Part shown: piece by piece, positions 9,989-18,350 of the stretch | Layout: the number at the start of each line of letters is the position of its first letter | Numbering within the stretch: the stretch's first letter is position 1 | DNA from: Celeribacter neptunius | Lineage (GTDB): Bacteria; Pseudomonadota; Alphaproteobacteria; Rhodobacterales; Rhodobacteraceae | DNA length: 64,000 nucleotides | Direction of reading: 5' to 3' | NCBI RefSeq assembly: GCF_900113955.1 | Contig: NZ_FORH01000008.1 | Span: 62,001-126,000, forward strand | Program-made: the position numbers and the translations under genes | Notes under the pieces: generated by a model | Seen by the model: only the letters and a program-made list of their open reading frames with translations | What the model was told of the DNA's origin: nothing | Databases searched by the model: none

Positions 9989-10345
9989 GGAAAGCCTCGT
10001 CACTGTGCTGGCCCCCACCAATACAGTGCAGCAACGATCTCAGATTACCCGTGGGATTGTCAAAAATTTTATGGAATTACCCTTAACGGCGGCACCAGTC
10101 GCCGGTGCCGCCTCAGGTTTGTTTCTTTCAAAAGGGTTAATGCCTTCCGCATCGCCCTGTTATCCAGCCGGCTCAGCGCACCTTCTGCGCGCTGAGGTTT
10201 GTACCGGCGCGAATCGTCGGGCTCTGGTCCCTCCGATCCGGGAACCGCATTGGTCTTCTTTCTGAAGGTTCCCAATGCGGTCAAATTCCGCTGGCCGACC
10301 TCTGGCCGACCTTTGGTCGTCCTCTGGCCACGCTTTGGCCCTGTC
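9989..10345. other. Gene-free, hairpin-rich intergenic region
   Basis: No protein gene is supported. It contains three perfect stem-loops: 10088-10096 with 10104-10112 (9 bp); 10172-10179 with 10189-10196 (8 bp, followed by TTT); and 10244-10253 with 10272-10281 (10 bp, with an inner CTTC/GAAG pairing). These are followed by 11-bp tandem repeats at 10291-10345. This could be a structured RNA or the 3' region of the minus-strand small gene. Confidence 0.45.
10291..10345. repeat. 11-bp tandem repeats
   Basis: Five consecutive 11-base units: CTGGCCGACCT twice exactly, then TTGGTCGTCCT, CTGGCCACGCT and TTGGCCCTGTC. Each keeps a (C/T)TGG(C/T)C core. The array ends exactly at the stop codon of the 49-residue protein gene. 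Confidence 0.75.
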
Positions 10346-10495
10346 TCAGGCGGCGCGGACCTGCCGCAGCGGTGCGGTCTTGGCGGCTTTCTTGGCGATG
10401 AAGGCGGCGCGCCGCGCGCCACGGGCCCAGGGCATGTCCAGCTCGGTCTTTTTCGCCTCGGCGATCATCGATTTCATCCAGCGACGGGTTTTCAT
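10346..10495 (-). CDS. Small basic conserved protein (49 aa)
   Basis: A 49-residue, strongly basic protein that begins MKTRRWMKSMIAEAKK and contains PWARGARRAAFIAKK. The ATG at 10495 has a good ribosome site (AAGGATGAGGCAGAG). Longer in-frame upstream sequence has no such signal. I recall short proteins of this form as common in Rhodobacteraceae; no function is known to me. The Trp/Arg-rich composition would suit nucleic-acid or membrane binding, but that is only inference. Confidence 0.65.
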   Translation of the reverse strand: MKTRRWMKSMIAEAKKTELDMPWARGARRAAFIAKKAAKTAPLRQVRAA

Positions 10496-10820
10496 CTCTG
10501 CCTCATCCTTGCGGTTTCCCGACACATCTGCTCCGCATCTGGCCGTGTCGGTGTTGCAGCCATTGTGCCGGAGGGCTTCGGCGAAAATTTGGCGCCGGTC
10601 GGGAAATGTGACCGTGCCGGGCGGTGACGCCAAAGCCGGTTGTGCGCCGCAATTGATCTTTGATTAACCATAAGAATATTAAGGTTAATTCAGACCGCCC
10701 GTGGATAGTCCTCGGGATTTCGCGGGATTGTTTCTGGCGGAAATGGGGCAGGCCGGCGCCGCATTCATGCCGCAAAGCCTGCCTTTGGGCCTCTGTGATC
10801 CGCGGTCTCGGGGGCGGCGC
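10496..10820. other. Intergenic region upstream of the small basic protein
   Basis: No gene is supported. An AT-rich island at 10655-10690 carries an inverted repeat, ATTAACC at 10663-10669 and GGTTAAT at 10683-10689. It includes the CtrA half-site form TTAACCAT but no N7-spaced pair. It is a plausible promoter or operator for the minus-strand small gene. Confidence 0.5.
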
Positions 10821-11582
10821 TCAGAGCCGGATCATCGAGATGAGTCGGCCGTAATCGGCCTCTTTGCGATGCACCGAGCGGCGATAGGAATAGAAGCGCT
10901 CCGGATCGGAATAGGTGCAATGCCGGGTCCATTCCGCGTGACCGGCGCCGGCCTCGCGCAGCCGGTGCAGCCCGAAGGCCGGCAGGTCGAAGAGGTAGCG
11001 ATCCCCCTCGCCATTGGCAAAGAACCGGGCGTTGCTTTGGTCTTCGGCGAGGAAGTCCTCGAAAAATTCCGGACCGACCTCATAGGCGCGTTGCGAGATC
11101 GTCGGGCCGATGACCGCGGTGATGTCCTCGCGACGGGCGCCCAGGGCCTCCATCGCGGTGAGGGTCTGTTCGAGAATGCCGCCGATGGCGCCTTTCCAGC
11201 CCGCATGTGCTGCGCCGATGACGCCGGCCTTGCGGTCGGAAAACAGCACCGGCTGACAATCGGCGGTGAGGATCACCAAACCCAGCCCCGGTTGATCGGT
11301 GACCAGAGCGTCGGCTTTGGGGGGCTCGCTCTCCGGGGGGACGCTCACCGCCACGACATCGGCGGAATGCACCTGATAGACCGAACACATCTCCGCCGGG
11401 GCGAGCCCCAAGGCGCCCGCCGCACGGCTGCGGTTGATCGTGACGATATCCGCCTGATCGGTGGAGCCGAGGCCGCAGTTCAGCCCCTCGAACACGCCCG
11501 AGGAGGCGCCGCCCTTGCGGGTGAAGAAACCGTGTTGCACGCCGTCCAGCGCGTCGGAGGTGATGATTTCAAGACTGCTCAT
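10821..11582 (-). CDS. pgeF: YfiH-family purine nucleoside phosphorylase / laccase-domain protein
   Basis: A 253-residue member of the DUF152/YfiH family. The metal-site motifs are present: QVHSADV (about 70-76), TADCQPVLF with the conserved Cys (about 105-113) and AAHAGWKG (about 124-131). Family members cleave purine nucleosides by phosphorolysis; E. coli YfiH has also been linked to editing of peptidoglycan precursors. The start codon overlaps the stop of the upstream methyltransferase by four bases (ATGA), so the two are translationally coupled. It is the last gene of the lgt-MidA-pgeF operon. Confidence 0.9.
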   Translation of the reverse strand: MSSLEIITSDALDGVQHGFFTRKGGASSGVFEGLNCGLGSTDQADIVTINRSRAAGALGLAPAEMCSVYQVHSADVVAVSVPPESEPPKADALVTDQPGLGLVILTADCQPVLFSDRKAGVIGAAHAGWKGAIGGILEQTLTAMEALGARREDITAVIGPTISQRAYEVGPEFFEDFLAEDQSNARFFANGEGDRYLFDLPAFGLHRLREAGAGHAEWTRHCTYSDPERFYSYRRSVHRKEADYGRLISMIRL

Positions 11583-12649
11583 GCGTCAAATCCCGGAGGC
11601 AAGTGTGCGGCGTCGGGTGTGATGGCCAGCGCCTTGAAAAGGGTTCCCATTTCTTCCGCCGAGGTCAACCGCTCAAATGCGGCAATGTGGCTTTGCAAGG
11701 CCGCACCGCTCATGTTTTTGGCAAGTGTTTCGGCCCGGGCGGAGATGCCGAGGCGCGCCAGAAGCGGACCCTGCGCGATCATCTGCGACGGGGTTGCGCC
11801 GACTGCCCGGGCCGCAATCGCCAGCGCTTCGAAATCGACATGCGCTGTGAGATCGGCCTGGCCGGGACGGGCCAGCGGATCGACCATCTCATGGGCTTCG
11901 AGCGCCTGAAACGTATCGCCAAGAGAGCGCCAGTCGCCATAGTCGATGAGGATCGCCGCGCCGCCATGCCGGGTGACGCGCTGGGCGATCTCCGCGACGA
12001 TGGGAGCGGACGCGGGACAGGTCTCGACCACGTCGCCTTCCTTGGTGTCGTCGAGCCGACGTGACAGCTCTGCCAGGGGCGCGGGTGCCGAGAGACCCAG
12101 GATCAGAGCGCCGTCTTTCAGACCGATCTGGGTCTCCGCCCAGGTCTCCCCCTTGCGGGTGAATTGCCGGATCGGCAGCGCGTCGAAGAATTCGTTGGCA
12201 ATCAGCCACAGCGGCGCCTCGGGCAGGTCCGCGATCTGGTCGCACCATGTGACATCATGGTCCGAGAGCTTCTCGCGCTGGGCCTTGCGCAGGGTGGGGG
12301 AGGCCTCGACGAGATGGAGCTGCATGGCGGCGTGAAATCCCGGCACCGCCCGGGTGGCGCGCAAGATATCCGCCATCAGCGTGCCGCGCCCGGGGCCGAG
12401 CTCGGCCAATGTGAAGGGTGCGGGCGCGCCTTGGTCGAGCCAGCTCTGGGCCAGCGCCAGCCCCAGAAGCTCGCCGAACATCTGGCTCACCTCCGGCGCG
12501 GTGGTGAAATCGCCCGCGGCCCCCAGCGGATCGCGGGTGGTGTAATAGCCATGTTCGGGGTGGAGCAGGCAATCCGCCATATAATCCGCCAGCGAGATCG
12601 GCCCGGTCTGGGCGATGCGACGGATCAGGATCTCTTTGAGCGCGGTCAT
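11579..12649 (-). CDS. SAM-dependent methyltransferase, MidA/NDUFAF7 family
   Basis: A 356-residue protein of the family of human NDUFAF7, which methylates an arginine of a complex I subunit during assembly. The N-terminal block IAQTGPISLADYMADCLLHP, followed by GYY, and the SAM-binding ELGPGRGTLMADILRA (about 82-97) are clear. A later strand has LIDYGDW. The start overlaps the lgt stop by four bases and its stop overlaps pgeF by four bases, an arrangement I recall in other Rhodobacteraceae. A role in NADH dehydrogenase assembly is inferred from the eukaryotic relative. Confidence 0.9.
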   Translation of the reverse strand: MTALKEILIRRIAQTGPISLADYMADCLLHPEHGYYTTRDPLGAAGDFTTAPEVSQMFGELLGLALAQSWLDQGAPAPFTLAELGPGRGTLMADILRATRAVPGFHAAMQLHLVEASPTLRKAQREKLSDHDVTWCDQIADLPEAPLWLIANEFFDALPIRQFTRKGETWAETQIGLKDGALILGLSAPAPLAELSRRLDDTKEGDVVETCPASAPIVAEIAQRVTRHGGAAILIDYGDWRSLGDTFQALEAHEMVDPLARPGQADLTAHVDFEALAIAARAVGATPSQMIAQGPLLARLGISARAETLAKNMSGAALQSHIAAFERLTSAEEMGTLFKALAITPDAAHLPPGFDA

Positions 12650-13527
12650 GCGCGTTTGGCCCGGATCATGAAGAACAGCCCCAGGAGGATCATCGGCAGC
12701 GACAGGAGTTGCCCCATTTGAAGGCCTGCAAAGACCGCGCCATTCGGGTTGGCCGCGGTGACGAATTGCGCGTCCGCCTGACGGAAGAACTCGACGATGA
12801 AACGCGAGATGCCATAGCCGGCAAAGAACAGCCCCATGATCAGACCCGGGCGTTTGAAGGCGCCGCCGAGCCAGACGAGGGTGAGGATCAGGGTTCCGAG
12901 GATCAGCCCCTCCATCCCCGCCTCATAAAGCTGCGACGGGTGGCGGGCGCAAAGCGGTCCGACATTGGAACAGGCCTGTGCGGCGCCGCCCGGAAAGATC
13001 ACCGCCCAGGGCCCGTCCCAGGGCTTGCCCCAAAGCTCGGCGTTGACGAAATTGGCGATCCGGCCAAGGAGCAGCCCGACCGGCGTCGCCATGGCCAGAA
13101 GGTCGCCCAGCGACAACAACGGTTTGTGATGTTTGCGGCCCCAGAGGAAAGCGGCGATGATCACCCCGAGAAATCCGCCGTGAAACGCCATGCCGCCCTG
13201 CCAGACCATCGGGATCTCCACCGGATGGGCGAGGTAATAGGCCGGTTTGTAGAACAGCACATAGCCCAAACGTCCGCCGAGGATCACCCCGAGAATGAGC
13301 CAGGTCAGCAGGTCCTCGAATTCCGCGCGCTGCATCGGCGGCGTGTCATCGGGCCAGAGCCGCGTCGTCTTCAGCGCCCGCAGGATCAGCCCCCAGCCAA
13401 TGAGGAAGCCGCCGATATAGGCCAGCGCATACCAATGCAGGGCAAAATGAATGGGGCCGAGGTTGATCTCGAACAGCACGGGCGAGAGCTCGGGGAAATT
13501 CAGGACGGCGGGCAGATATGTCAACAT
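12646..13527 (-). CDS. lgt: Prolipoprotein diacylglyceryl transferase
   Basis: A 293-residue polytopic inner-membrane enzyme. It transfers diacylglyceryl from phosphatidylglycerol to the lipobox cysteine of prolipoproteins. The Lgt signature GRIANFVNAELWG is present (usual form GRxxNFxNxE), as are the early HWYALAY and HGGFLGV blocks with conserved His. The start MLTYLPAVLNFPEL at 13527 fits the family; in-frame sequence up to 13599 does not. It is the first gene of the operon with MidA and pgeF. Confidence 0.95.
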   Translation of the reverse strand: MLTYLPAVLNFPELSPVLFEINLGPIHFALHWYALAYIGGFLIGWGLILRALKTTRLWPDDTPPMQRAEFEDLLTWLILGVILGGRLGYVLFYKPAYYLAHPVEIPMVWQGGMAFHGGFLGVIIAAFLWGRKHHKPLLSLGDLLAMATPVGLLLGRIANFVNAELWGKPWDGPWAVIFPGGAAQACSNVGPLCARHPSQLYEAGMEGLILGTLILTLVWLGGAFKRPGLIMGLFFAGYGISRFIVEFFRQADAQFVTAANPNGAVFAGLQMGQLLSLPMILLGLFFMIRAKRA

Positions 13528-13632
13528 GGCCGCAAATGTCGCCAGCCCGCGCGGGAAGTCAACCTTGTGATTTCCGCCAACGCGGCCCATATAGATCACA
13601 AGACAGTCACCACCCCGCTGACGGAGACAGAT

Positions 13633-13881
13633 ATGCAGACCCGCAACAAGATTCTCGACGATATTTCCCAGCTCATGACCAACGCCATGGGCGTGGCGCA
13701 GGGCGCCAAGGACGAGGCCGATACCGCGCTCAAGGGCCTGGTCGATCGCTGGCTCGCCGATCGCGATTTCGTCACCCGCGACGAATTCGACGCGGTGCGC
13801 GCCATGGCCCAGAAAGCCCGCGAAGAGAATGAAGAGCTGAAAAAGCGTCTCGACATGCTCGAGCGCAAGAAAAAGGCCTGA
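13633..13881 (+). CDS. UbiK/BMFP-type accessory protein
   Basis: An 82-residue helical protein of the BMFP family (E. coli UbiK/YqiC). The N-terminal half resembles MQTRNKILDDISQLMTNA of that family, and the C-terminal third is a coiled coil (EENEELKKRLDMLERKKK). In E. coli the relative helps the ubiquinone biosynthesis complex and binds lipid. ACGGAGACAG lies upstream of the ATG. The gene is divergent from lgt and followed by its own terminator. Confidence 0.85.
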   Translation: MQTRNKILDDISQLMTNAMGVAQGAKDEADTALKGLVDRWLADRDFVTRDEFDAVRAMAQKAREENEELKKRLDMLERKKKA

Positions 13882-13917
13882 ACCCTTCCTGAGCCTCCTT
13901 TCGGATAGCGTATGTCC

Positions 13918-13942
13918 AAGCCCCCGTTGCCGGGGGCTTTTT
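13918..13942 (+). terminator. Rho-independent terminator
   Basis: AAGCCCCCG at 13918-13926, loop TTGC, then CGGGGGCTT and a T run to 13942. It ends the UbiK-type gene. Confidence 0.9.
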
Positions 13943-14199
13943 CATGTCCACAGGTGAGGTTTCGGGGCTGTGGAAAAATCGGGCATCTTGTGGATCACCG
14001 TCGAATGATGGGGATAACACAAATATTTCGCTTTACAGATTCGCTGCTTTCGTCACACCATATCTAGTAAGGGGAGGCAAAAGCGCGCCGACCCTTAGAG
14101 CAGGCACCAAGTCTTAGTGGCTGTCTTTCCGGGGTCGTGCATGGGGATGTCGCGACGGAGAGAACAAGGTCACGAGGCGCAGAGCGAAAGAGGCCACCA

Positions 14200-14700
14200 A
14201 TGTCGCTTATCGAGCAAAGCTTTTCCACCGAGATTCATCCGATCGATCTGTGCGAGCATCTGTGCGAACACAATGATTGGGAATTCGACCGGGTCGCCGA
14301 CGATCAGATCGCCATGGCGGTCGAGGGGCAATGGCGGACCTATTCGATCACGCTCGCCTGGTCCGATTATGACGAGACTTTGCGCCTGATCTGCACCTTT
14401 GAAATGGAACCACCGGAAGACAAGCTGCCGCAGATCCACGAGGTGCTCAACCGCGCCAATGACCAGATCTGGACCGGGGCCTTCACCTATTGGCACGAAC
14501 AGCGGCTGATGGTCTATCGCTACGGGCTCGTGCTATCGGGCGGTCAGGTCGCGGGGCCGGAACAGGTCGACCGTCTGATCGGTGCCGCCGTGGGCGCCGC
14601 CGAACGGTTCTACCCGGCGTTCCAGCTGGTCGCCTGGTCCGACCGTACCCCGGCCGAGGCGATGGATGTCGCCATTCACGAGGCCTACGGGCGCGCCTGA
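14200..14700 (+). CDS. YbjN domain-containing protein
   Basis: A 166-residue protein with a YbjN (type III chaperone-like) fold throughout: an N-terminal strand-turn (NDWEFDRVADDQIAMAVEG), WRTYSITLAWSDYDETLRLI and a conserved helical C-terminus. The ATG at 14200 follows AAAGAGG. Cytoplasmic and without a known reaction; YbjN affects motility and stress phenotypes in E. coli. As I recall, in relatives this gene sits directly before proC; here a LysR/azoR pair lies between them. Confidence 0.85.
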   Translation: MSLIEQSFSTEIHPIDLCEHLCEHNDWEFDRVADDQIAMAVEGQWRTYSITLAWSDYDETLRLICTFEMEPPEDKLPQIHEVLNRANDQIWTGAFTYWHEQRLMVYRYGLVLSGGQVAGPEQVDRLIGAAVGAAERFYPAFQLVAWSDRTPAEAMDVAIHEAYGRA

Positions 14701-14743
14701 GCGCTAACGCCATCAATGATCTCTGTGATTTCGGCATCAACCC

Positions 14744-15628
14744 TCAGTTTTGATGCCGGAACCAGTCCAACAGATGCTCCAGGCGATCCTTGCGGGGATG
14801 GGTGGTCAGGAAGACCGCCCAATAGGTCAGGCCGGGCAAAGCGATGTCGGACAGTTGCACGAGCTGACCCGCTGCCAGAAGATCCGCCACCAGGTATTGC
14901 GACGCCAATACGGCGCCCTGACCGGACACGGCCGCGTCGATCGCGTGGATTTCTTCTGAGAACTGTTGGGTGACGCTGGGCAGTGCCGCTGTGGCGCCGG
15001 CCTGGGCGTGCCACCGCCCCCAACTGGGCGCGTGACCCGAGGCGGATTTCCAGCGGTATTGTAGCAAGGGCAGCGTCAGGACGGCATCCGGCGTTGACGG
15101 CTGTGTCGTCGTGACCAGATTTGGTGCACAGACCGGTATGATTGAGTCTGCAAACAGCCGATGCCACTCCGCCTGACCGTCGGGGTGCCCGGCATAACGG
15201 ATCGCCATGTCGATATCGGAGGCATGCAGGTCCGCGGGCAGGTCGGCGGCTTCGACCGTGATGTTCAGCCCCGTTTCTTCGCGCAGACGTGGCAGGCGCG
15301 ACATCAGCCAACGGCTGGCAAAGGCCATTGTGACCGACAGGCGCAGCGGTGCACCGGACGGGGAAACCGTCAGCTGGTCGATTGTGCCGGCAATTTGGTC
15401 CAGCGATGTGCGCAGGACCGGAAACAGCTTTTCCCCCGCCGGAGACAAGCGTACGGGCCGTGGAAACCGGTAGAACAGGTCCACCCCCAGAATGGCTTCC
15501 AGTTGCCGCACCTGATGGCTGATCGCGGTCGGCGTCAGGCCAAGCTCGTCTGCGGCGCGGGCAAAATGAAGATGCCGCGCGGCAGCCTCGAAGGCGCGCA
15601 GGGCGTGTAGAGGGGGCAGGTTGCGCAT
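14744..15628 (-). CDS. LysR family transcriptional regulator (GcvA-like)
   Basis: A 294-residue regulator. The N-terminal winged helix is LHALRAFEAAARHLHFARAA followed by DELGLTPTAISHQVRQLE (about 8-45), a GcvA-type signature. The rest is the periplasmic-binding-like effector domain. The start MRNLPPL at 15628 is preferred; ATG 15658 would add ten residues. It is divergent from an azoreductase gene, and the shared intergenic DNA contains two palindromes, so it probably controls azoR and itself. The inducer is unknown, but quinones or electrophiles are likely given the target. Confidence 0.9.
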   Translation of the reverse strand: MRNLPPLHALRAFEAAARHLHFARAADELGLTPTAISHQVRQLEAILGVDLFYRFPRPVRLSPAGEKLFPVLRTSLDQIAGTIDQLTVSPSGAPLRLSVTMAFASRWLMSRLPRLREETGLNITVEAADLPADLHASDIDMAIRYAGHPDGQAEWHRLFADSIIPVCAPNLVTTTQPSTPDAVLTLPLLQYRWKSASGHAPSWGRWHAQAGATAALPSVTQQFSEEIHAIDAAVSGQGAVLASQYLVADLLAAGQLVQLSDIALPGLTYWAVFLTTHPRKDRLEHLLDWFRHQN

Positions 15629-15644
15629 GGATGGTCCCGCAAGG

Positions 15645-15689
15645 TGAATTTCATTCATCTTATGCCTGAAATATTCGCTTTGGCCAAAG
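15645..15689. promoter_or_regulatory. Palindromic operator candidates between lysR and azoR
   Basis: TGAAT-TTC-ATTCA at 15645-15657 and the perfect 12-base palindrome CTTTGGCCAAAG at 15678-15689. Both lie in the divergent promoter region and are typical of LysR-regulator targets. If the regulator starts at 15658, the first palindrome falls inside its gene. Confidence 0.45.
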
Positions 15690-15751
15690 ATTTCGGCGGC
15701 TGTTAGCTCCTCGGGTGACGGCGACACACCGCCCCCACACAGGAGAAAATC

Positions 15752-16408
15752 ATGACGACCCTGCTTCGCATTGACGCCAGCGCGCAACAGCAAGACCGTT
15801 CCCTGACGCGCATGCTCACAAGCCTGTTCACCACCGAATTCATGCGGGCCAAGCCAGACGCCGGGGTGATTGCCCGCGACATCGGGCAAGATCCCGTGCC
15901 GGCAATTGATCACCGTTTCATCCATGCGGCCTTTACCCCCCATGAGGCGCGCGAAGACTGGATGACCGACCGGCTGGCCCTTTCCGATGCGCTGATCGAC
16001 GAGGTCGAGGCGGCAGATATCATCGTGCTGGGGGCTCCGATGTACAATTACGGGATGCCCACCGCGCTGAAAGGCTGGATCGATCACATTGCGCGGATCG
16101 ACCGGACCTTTTCGTTTGATCTGGCGCGCGGCGATTTCCCGATCGCACCGATCCTGAAGGGCAAACACCTGGTCGTGCTCTCGTCGCGTGGCGAGTTCGG
16201 GTTTGAACCCGGCGGGGTGCGGGCGCATCTGAACGCCCTTGACCCCGCAATTGCCGCCTGCGCCCACTATTTCGGCGTCGACAGGGCGAATATCGAAACC
16301 GTGGCCATCGAATATCAGGAGTTCAAGGACGCGCGGCACGACCGCTCGGTCATGGCGGCGAGAGACGCCACACGCGCATTGGCTCAGCGGTTTGGCCAGC
16401 TCTGCTGA
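15752..16408 (+). CDS. azoR: FMN-dependent NADH-azoreductase
   Basis: A 218-residue flavodoxin-fold quinone/azo reductase. It uses NADH and FMN to reduce azo bonds and quinones by two electrons, mainly as protection from electrophiles. Family features: the N-terminal LLRIDASAQQQDRSLTRML phosphate-binding region, APMYNYGMPTALKGWIDHI (about 95-113) and the SSRGEF loop. ACAGGAGAAAATC precedes the ATG. The pair with the divergent LysR gene is a typical self-contained stress module. Confidence 0.92.
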   Translation: MTTLLRIDASAQQQDRSLTRMLTSLFTTEFMRAKPDAGVIARDIGQDPVPAIDHRFIHAAFTPHEAREDWMTDRLALSDALIDEVEAADIIVLGAPMYNYGMPTALKGWIDHIARIDRTFSFDLARGDFPIAPILKGKHLVVLSSRGEFGFEPGGVRAHLNALDPAIAACAHYFGVDRANIETVAIEYQEFKDARHDRSVMAARDATRALAQRFGQLC

Positions 16409-16494
16409 CGCGTGGTGCCTTCCCCGGCGAAAACTTGCCTTGCCAAGTGGGCTCGGAGCTGTTGCTCGCGCAAATCTGCGGAGCGCCCTCCGCA

Positions 16495-16522
16495 TTGCGC
16501 GTGCTTTTCAGCTTGATAGAGT
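16495..16522 (+). promoter_or_regulatory. Candidate promoter of proC
   Basis: TTGCGC at 16495-16500, a 16-base spacer and TAGAGT at 16517-16522, about 60 bases before the proC start. The match to consensus is moderate. Confidence 0.35.
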
Positions 16523-16580
16523 GCCTCGGAAAACGGCGGCATCCGTGTCTCCGCCGGGCATTTCCAAAGAGGGCTGAGAG

Positions 16581-17387
16581 ATGGATGATTTGAAAACACG
16601 CGGGCTGGTGCTGCTGGGCTGTGGCAAGATGGGATCGGCCATGCTCAAGGGCTGGCTCGAAGGCGGGCTGTCGCCCGATGCGGTCACGGTGCTCGATCCT
16701 TACCCGTCGGACTGGCTCAAGGGCACCGGGGTGCGCCTCAACACGGAGCTGCCGCCGAACCCGGCCATCGTGCTTGTCGCGGTGAAGCCGCAGATGATGG
16801 GCGATGCGCTGCCGTCCCTGCAGGCGCTGGGCGATGGCACGACGACCTTCCTGTCGGTTGCCGCCGGTGTGACCATCGCCAAATACGAGGAGATCCTCGG
16901 CGACAAGACTCCGATCATTCGTGCCATGCCCAACACGCCCGCCGCCATCGGTCGCGGCATGACCGCGATCATCGGCAATGCCAGGACCTCCGAGGCCGAT
17001 CTCGATCTGGCCCAGACATTGCTGGAGGCGGTCGGTCAGGTCGTCCGGCTTGAGCGCGAGGATCAGATGGATGCGGTTACCGCCGTCTCCGGCTCCGGTC
17101 CCGCCTATGTCTTCCACCTGATCGAAACACTGGCTGCCGCCGGCGTGGCCCAGGGTCTGCCGGAGGAACTGGCGATGGCATTGGCCAAGGCCACGGTCGG
17201 TGGCGCTGGGCAATATGCCGAAGAGGCCGAGGAAGACCCGGCGCAGCTGCGCGTCAACGTGACCTCGCCGGGCGGCACCACGGCGGCGGCGCTTGCGGTT
17301 CTGATGGACGAGGCAACGGGCTTCCCGATGCTCCTGGAAAGAGCCGTGAAAGCGGCGGCGGATCGCTCGAAGGAGCTGGCAGGATGA
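16581..17387 (+). CDS. proC: Pyrroline-5-carboxylate reductase
   Basis: A 268-residue cytoplasmic enzyme that reduces 1-pyrroline-5-carboxylate to proline with NAD(P)H. The N-terminal Rossmann motif is [11 protein letters not shown] (about 12-22). The family signature lies in the C-terminal half ([13 protein letters not shown], then [12 protein letters not shown]). The ATG follows AAAGAGGGCTGAGAG. The stop overlaps the start of the next gene (ATGA), so proC and csaA are one translationally coupled unit. Confidence 0.96.
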   Translation: MDDLKTRGLVLLGCGKMGSAMLKGWLEGGLSPDAVTVLDPYPSDWLKGTGVRLNTELPPNPAIVLVAVKPQMMGDALPSLQALGDGTTTFLSVAAGVTIAKYEEILGDKTPIIRAMPNTPAAIGRGMTAIIGNARTSEADLDLAQTLLEAVGQVVRLEREDQMDAVTAVSGSGPAYVFHLIETLAAAGVAQGLPEELAMALAKATVGGAGQYAEEAEEDPAQLRVNVTSPGGTTAAALAVLMDEATGFPMLLERAVKAAADRSKELAG

Positions 17388-17737
17388 GCGGCGGCAAGAG
17401 CGACGAGATCACATTCGACGATTTCCTGAAGGTCGACGTGCGGGTGGGCGTGATCACCCGTGCCGAGCCCTATCCGGAGGCGCGCAAACCGGCGATCAAG
17501 CTCTGGATCGATTTCGGTGACGAGATCGGGGAGAAGAAGTCTTCCGCCCAGATCACCGTGCATTACACGCCGGAGAGCCTGATCGGGCAACAGGTCATGG
17601 CGGTGGTGAATTTTCCGCCGCGTCAGATCGGCCGCTTCATGTCGGAAGTGCTGGTCTTGGGCTTCCCGGATGAGAATGGTGCTGTGGTTCTGGCACGTCC
17701 GGATCTACCGGTGCCTGTCGGCGGTCGGCTGCACTGA
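17384..17737 (+). CDS. csaA: CsaA-type tRNA-binding domain protein
   Basis: A 117-residue single-domain protein with the OB fold of the tRNA-binding domain: [20 protein letters not shown] at the N-terminus, then [20 protein letters not shown] and [13 protein letters not shown] at the end. Such CsaA proteins act as dimers with chaperone-like or tRNA-related activity. The full length matches stand-alone members. Translation is coupled to proC by a four-base overlap. Confidence 0.9.
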   Translation: MSGGKSDEITFDDFLKVDVRVGVITRAEPYPEARKPAIKLWIDFGDEIGEKKSSAQITVHYTPESLIGQQVMAVVNFPPRQIGRFMSEVLVLGFPDENGAVVLARPDLPVPVGGRLH

Positions 17738-17753
17738 AACGGGCAGGGGGCGC

Positions 17754-18350
17754 CTAGGCGTGATCGCCCTCAAGATCGCCGGTGGCCTCGCGCCAATGAC
17801 GGCGGCAGAGCGAGACATAGCGCTCATTGCCGCCGATCTCGACCTGTGCGCCCTCGGTGAGCACTAGACCGTTTTCCGACATCCGCACCACCATCGTGGC
17901 CTTCTTGCCGCAATGGCAGATCGTGCGCACTTCGCGCATCTCGTCCGCCAGCGCCAGAAGCGCCGCGGAGCCCGGGAAAAGGTTGCCCTGAAAATCGACG
18001 CGCAGCCCGTAGCACATCACAGGCACACGGAGATCATCGACCACGCGGGCGAGATCCCAGACCTGTTCCTTCGACAGGAACTGTGCCTCGTCGATGAAGA
18101 TACAGGCCACCGCGCCTTGGCCGAGCCGGGCCTCGATCTTGGCGTATAGATCCTCACCATCCTCGAACGTGTCGGCCTCGGCGCCGATGCCGATGCGGCT
18201 GCCGATCCGGCCCTCGCCCGCACGCGCATCGAATTTCGCGGTGATAAGATAGGTCTCCATCCCGCGTTCGCGATAGTTGTAGGAGGCCTGAAGCAGCAGG
18301 GTCGATTTGCCCGCGTTCATCGTCGAATATTGGAAATAGAGCTTTGCCAT
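17754..18350 (-). CDS. tdk: Thymidine kinase
   Basis: A 198-residue type II (TK1-like) thymidine kinase of the salvage pathway, phosphorylating thymidine to dTMP. The P-loop STMNAGKSTLLL is near the N-terminus, with IFIDEAQFL as the Walker B region. Zinc ligands are in TICHCGKKA and SLCRRHW. MAKLYFQYSTMNAGKS begins at 18350, with GAGG only a few bases ahead; an in-frame ATG at 18359 has no ribosome site. It is convergent with csaA. Confidence 0.95.
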   Translation of the reverse strand: MAKLYFQYSTMNAGKSTLLLQASYNYRERGMETYLITAKFDARAGEGRIGSRIGIGAEADTFEDGEDLYAKIEARLGQGAVACIFIDEAQFLSKEQVWDLARVVDDLRVPVMCYGLRVDFQGNLFPGSAALLALADEMREVRTICHCGKKATMVVRMSENGLVLTEGAQVEIGGNERYVSLCRRHWREATGDLEGDHA

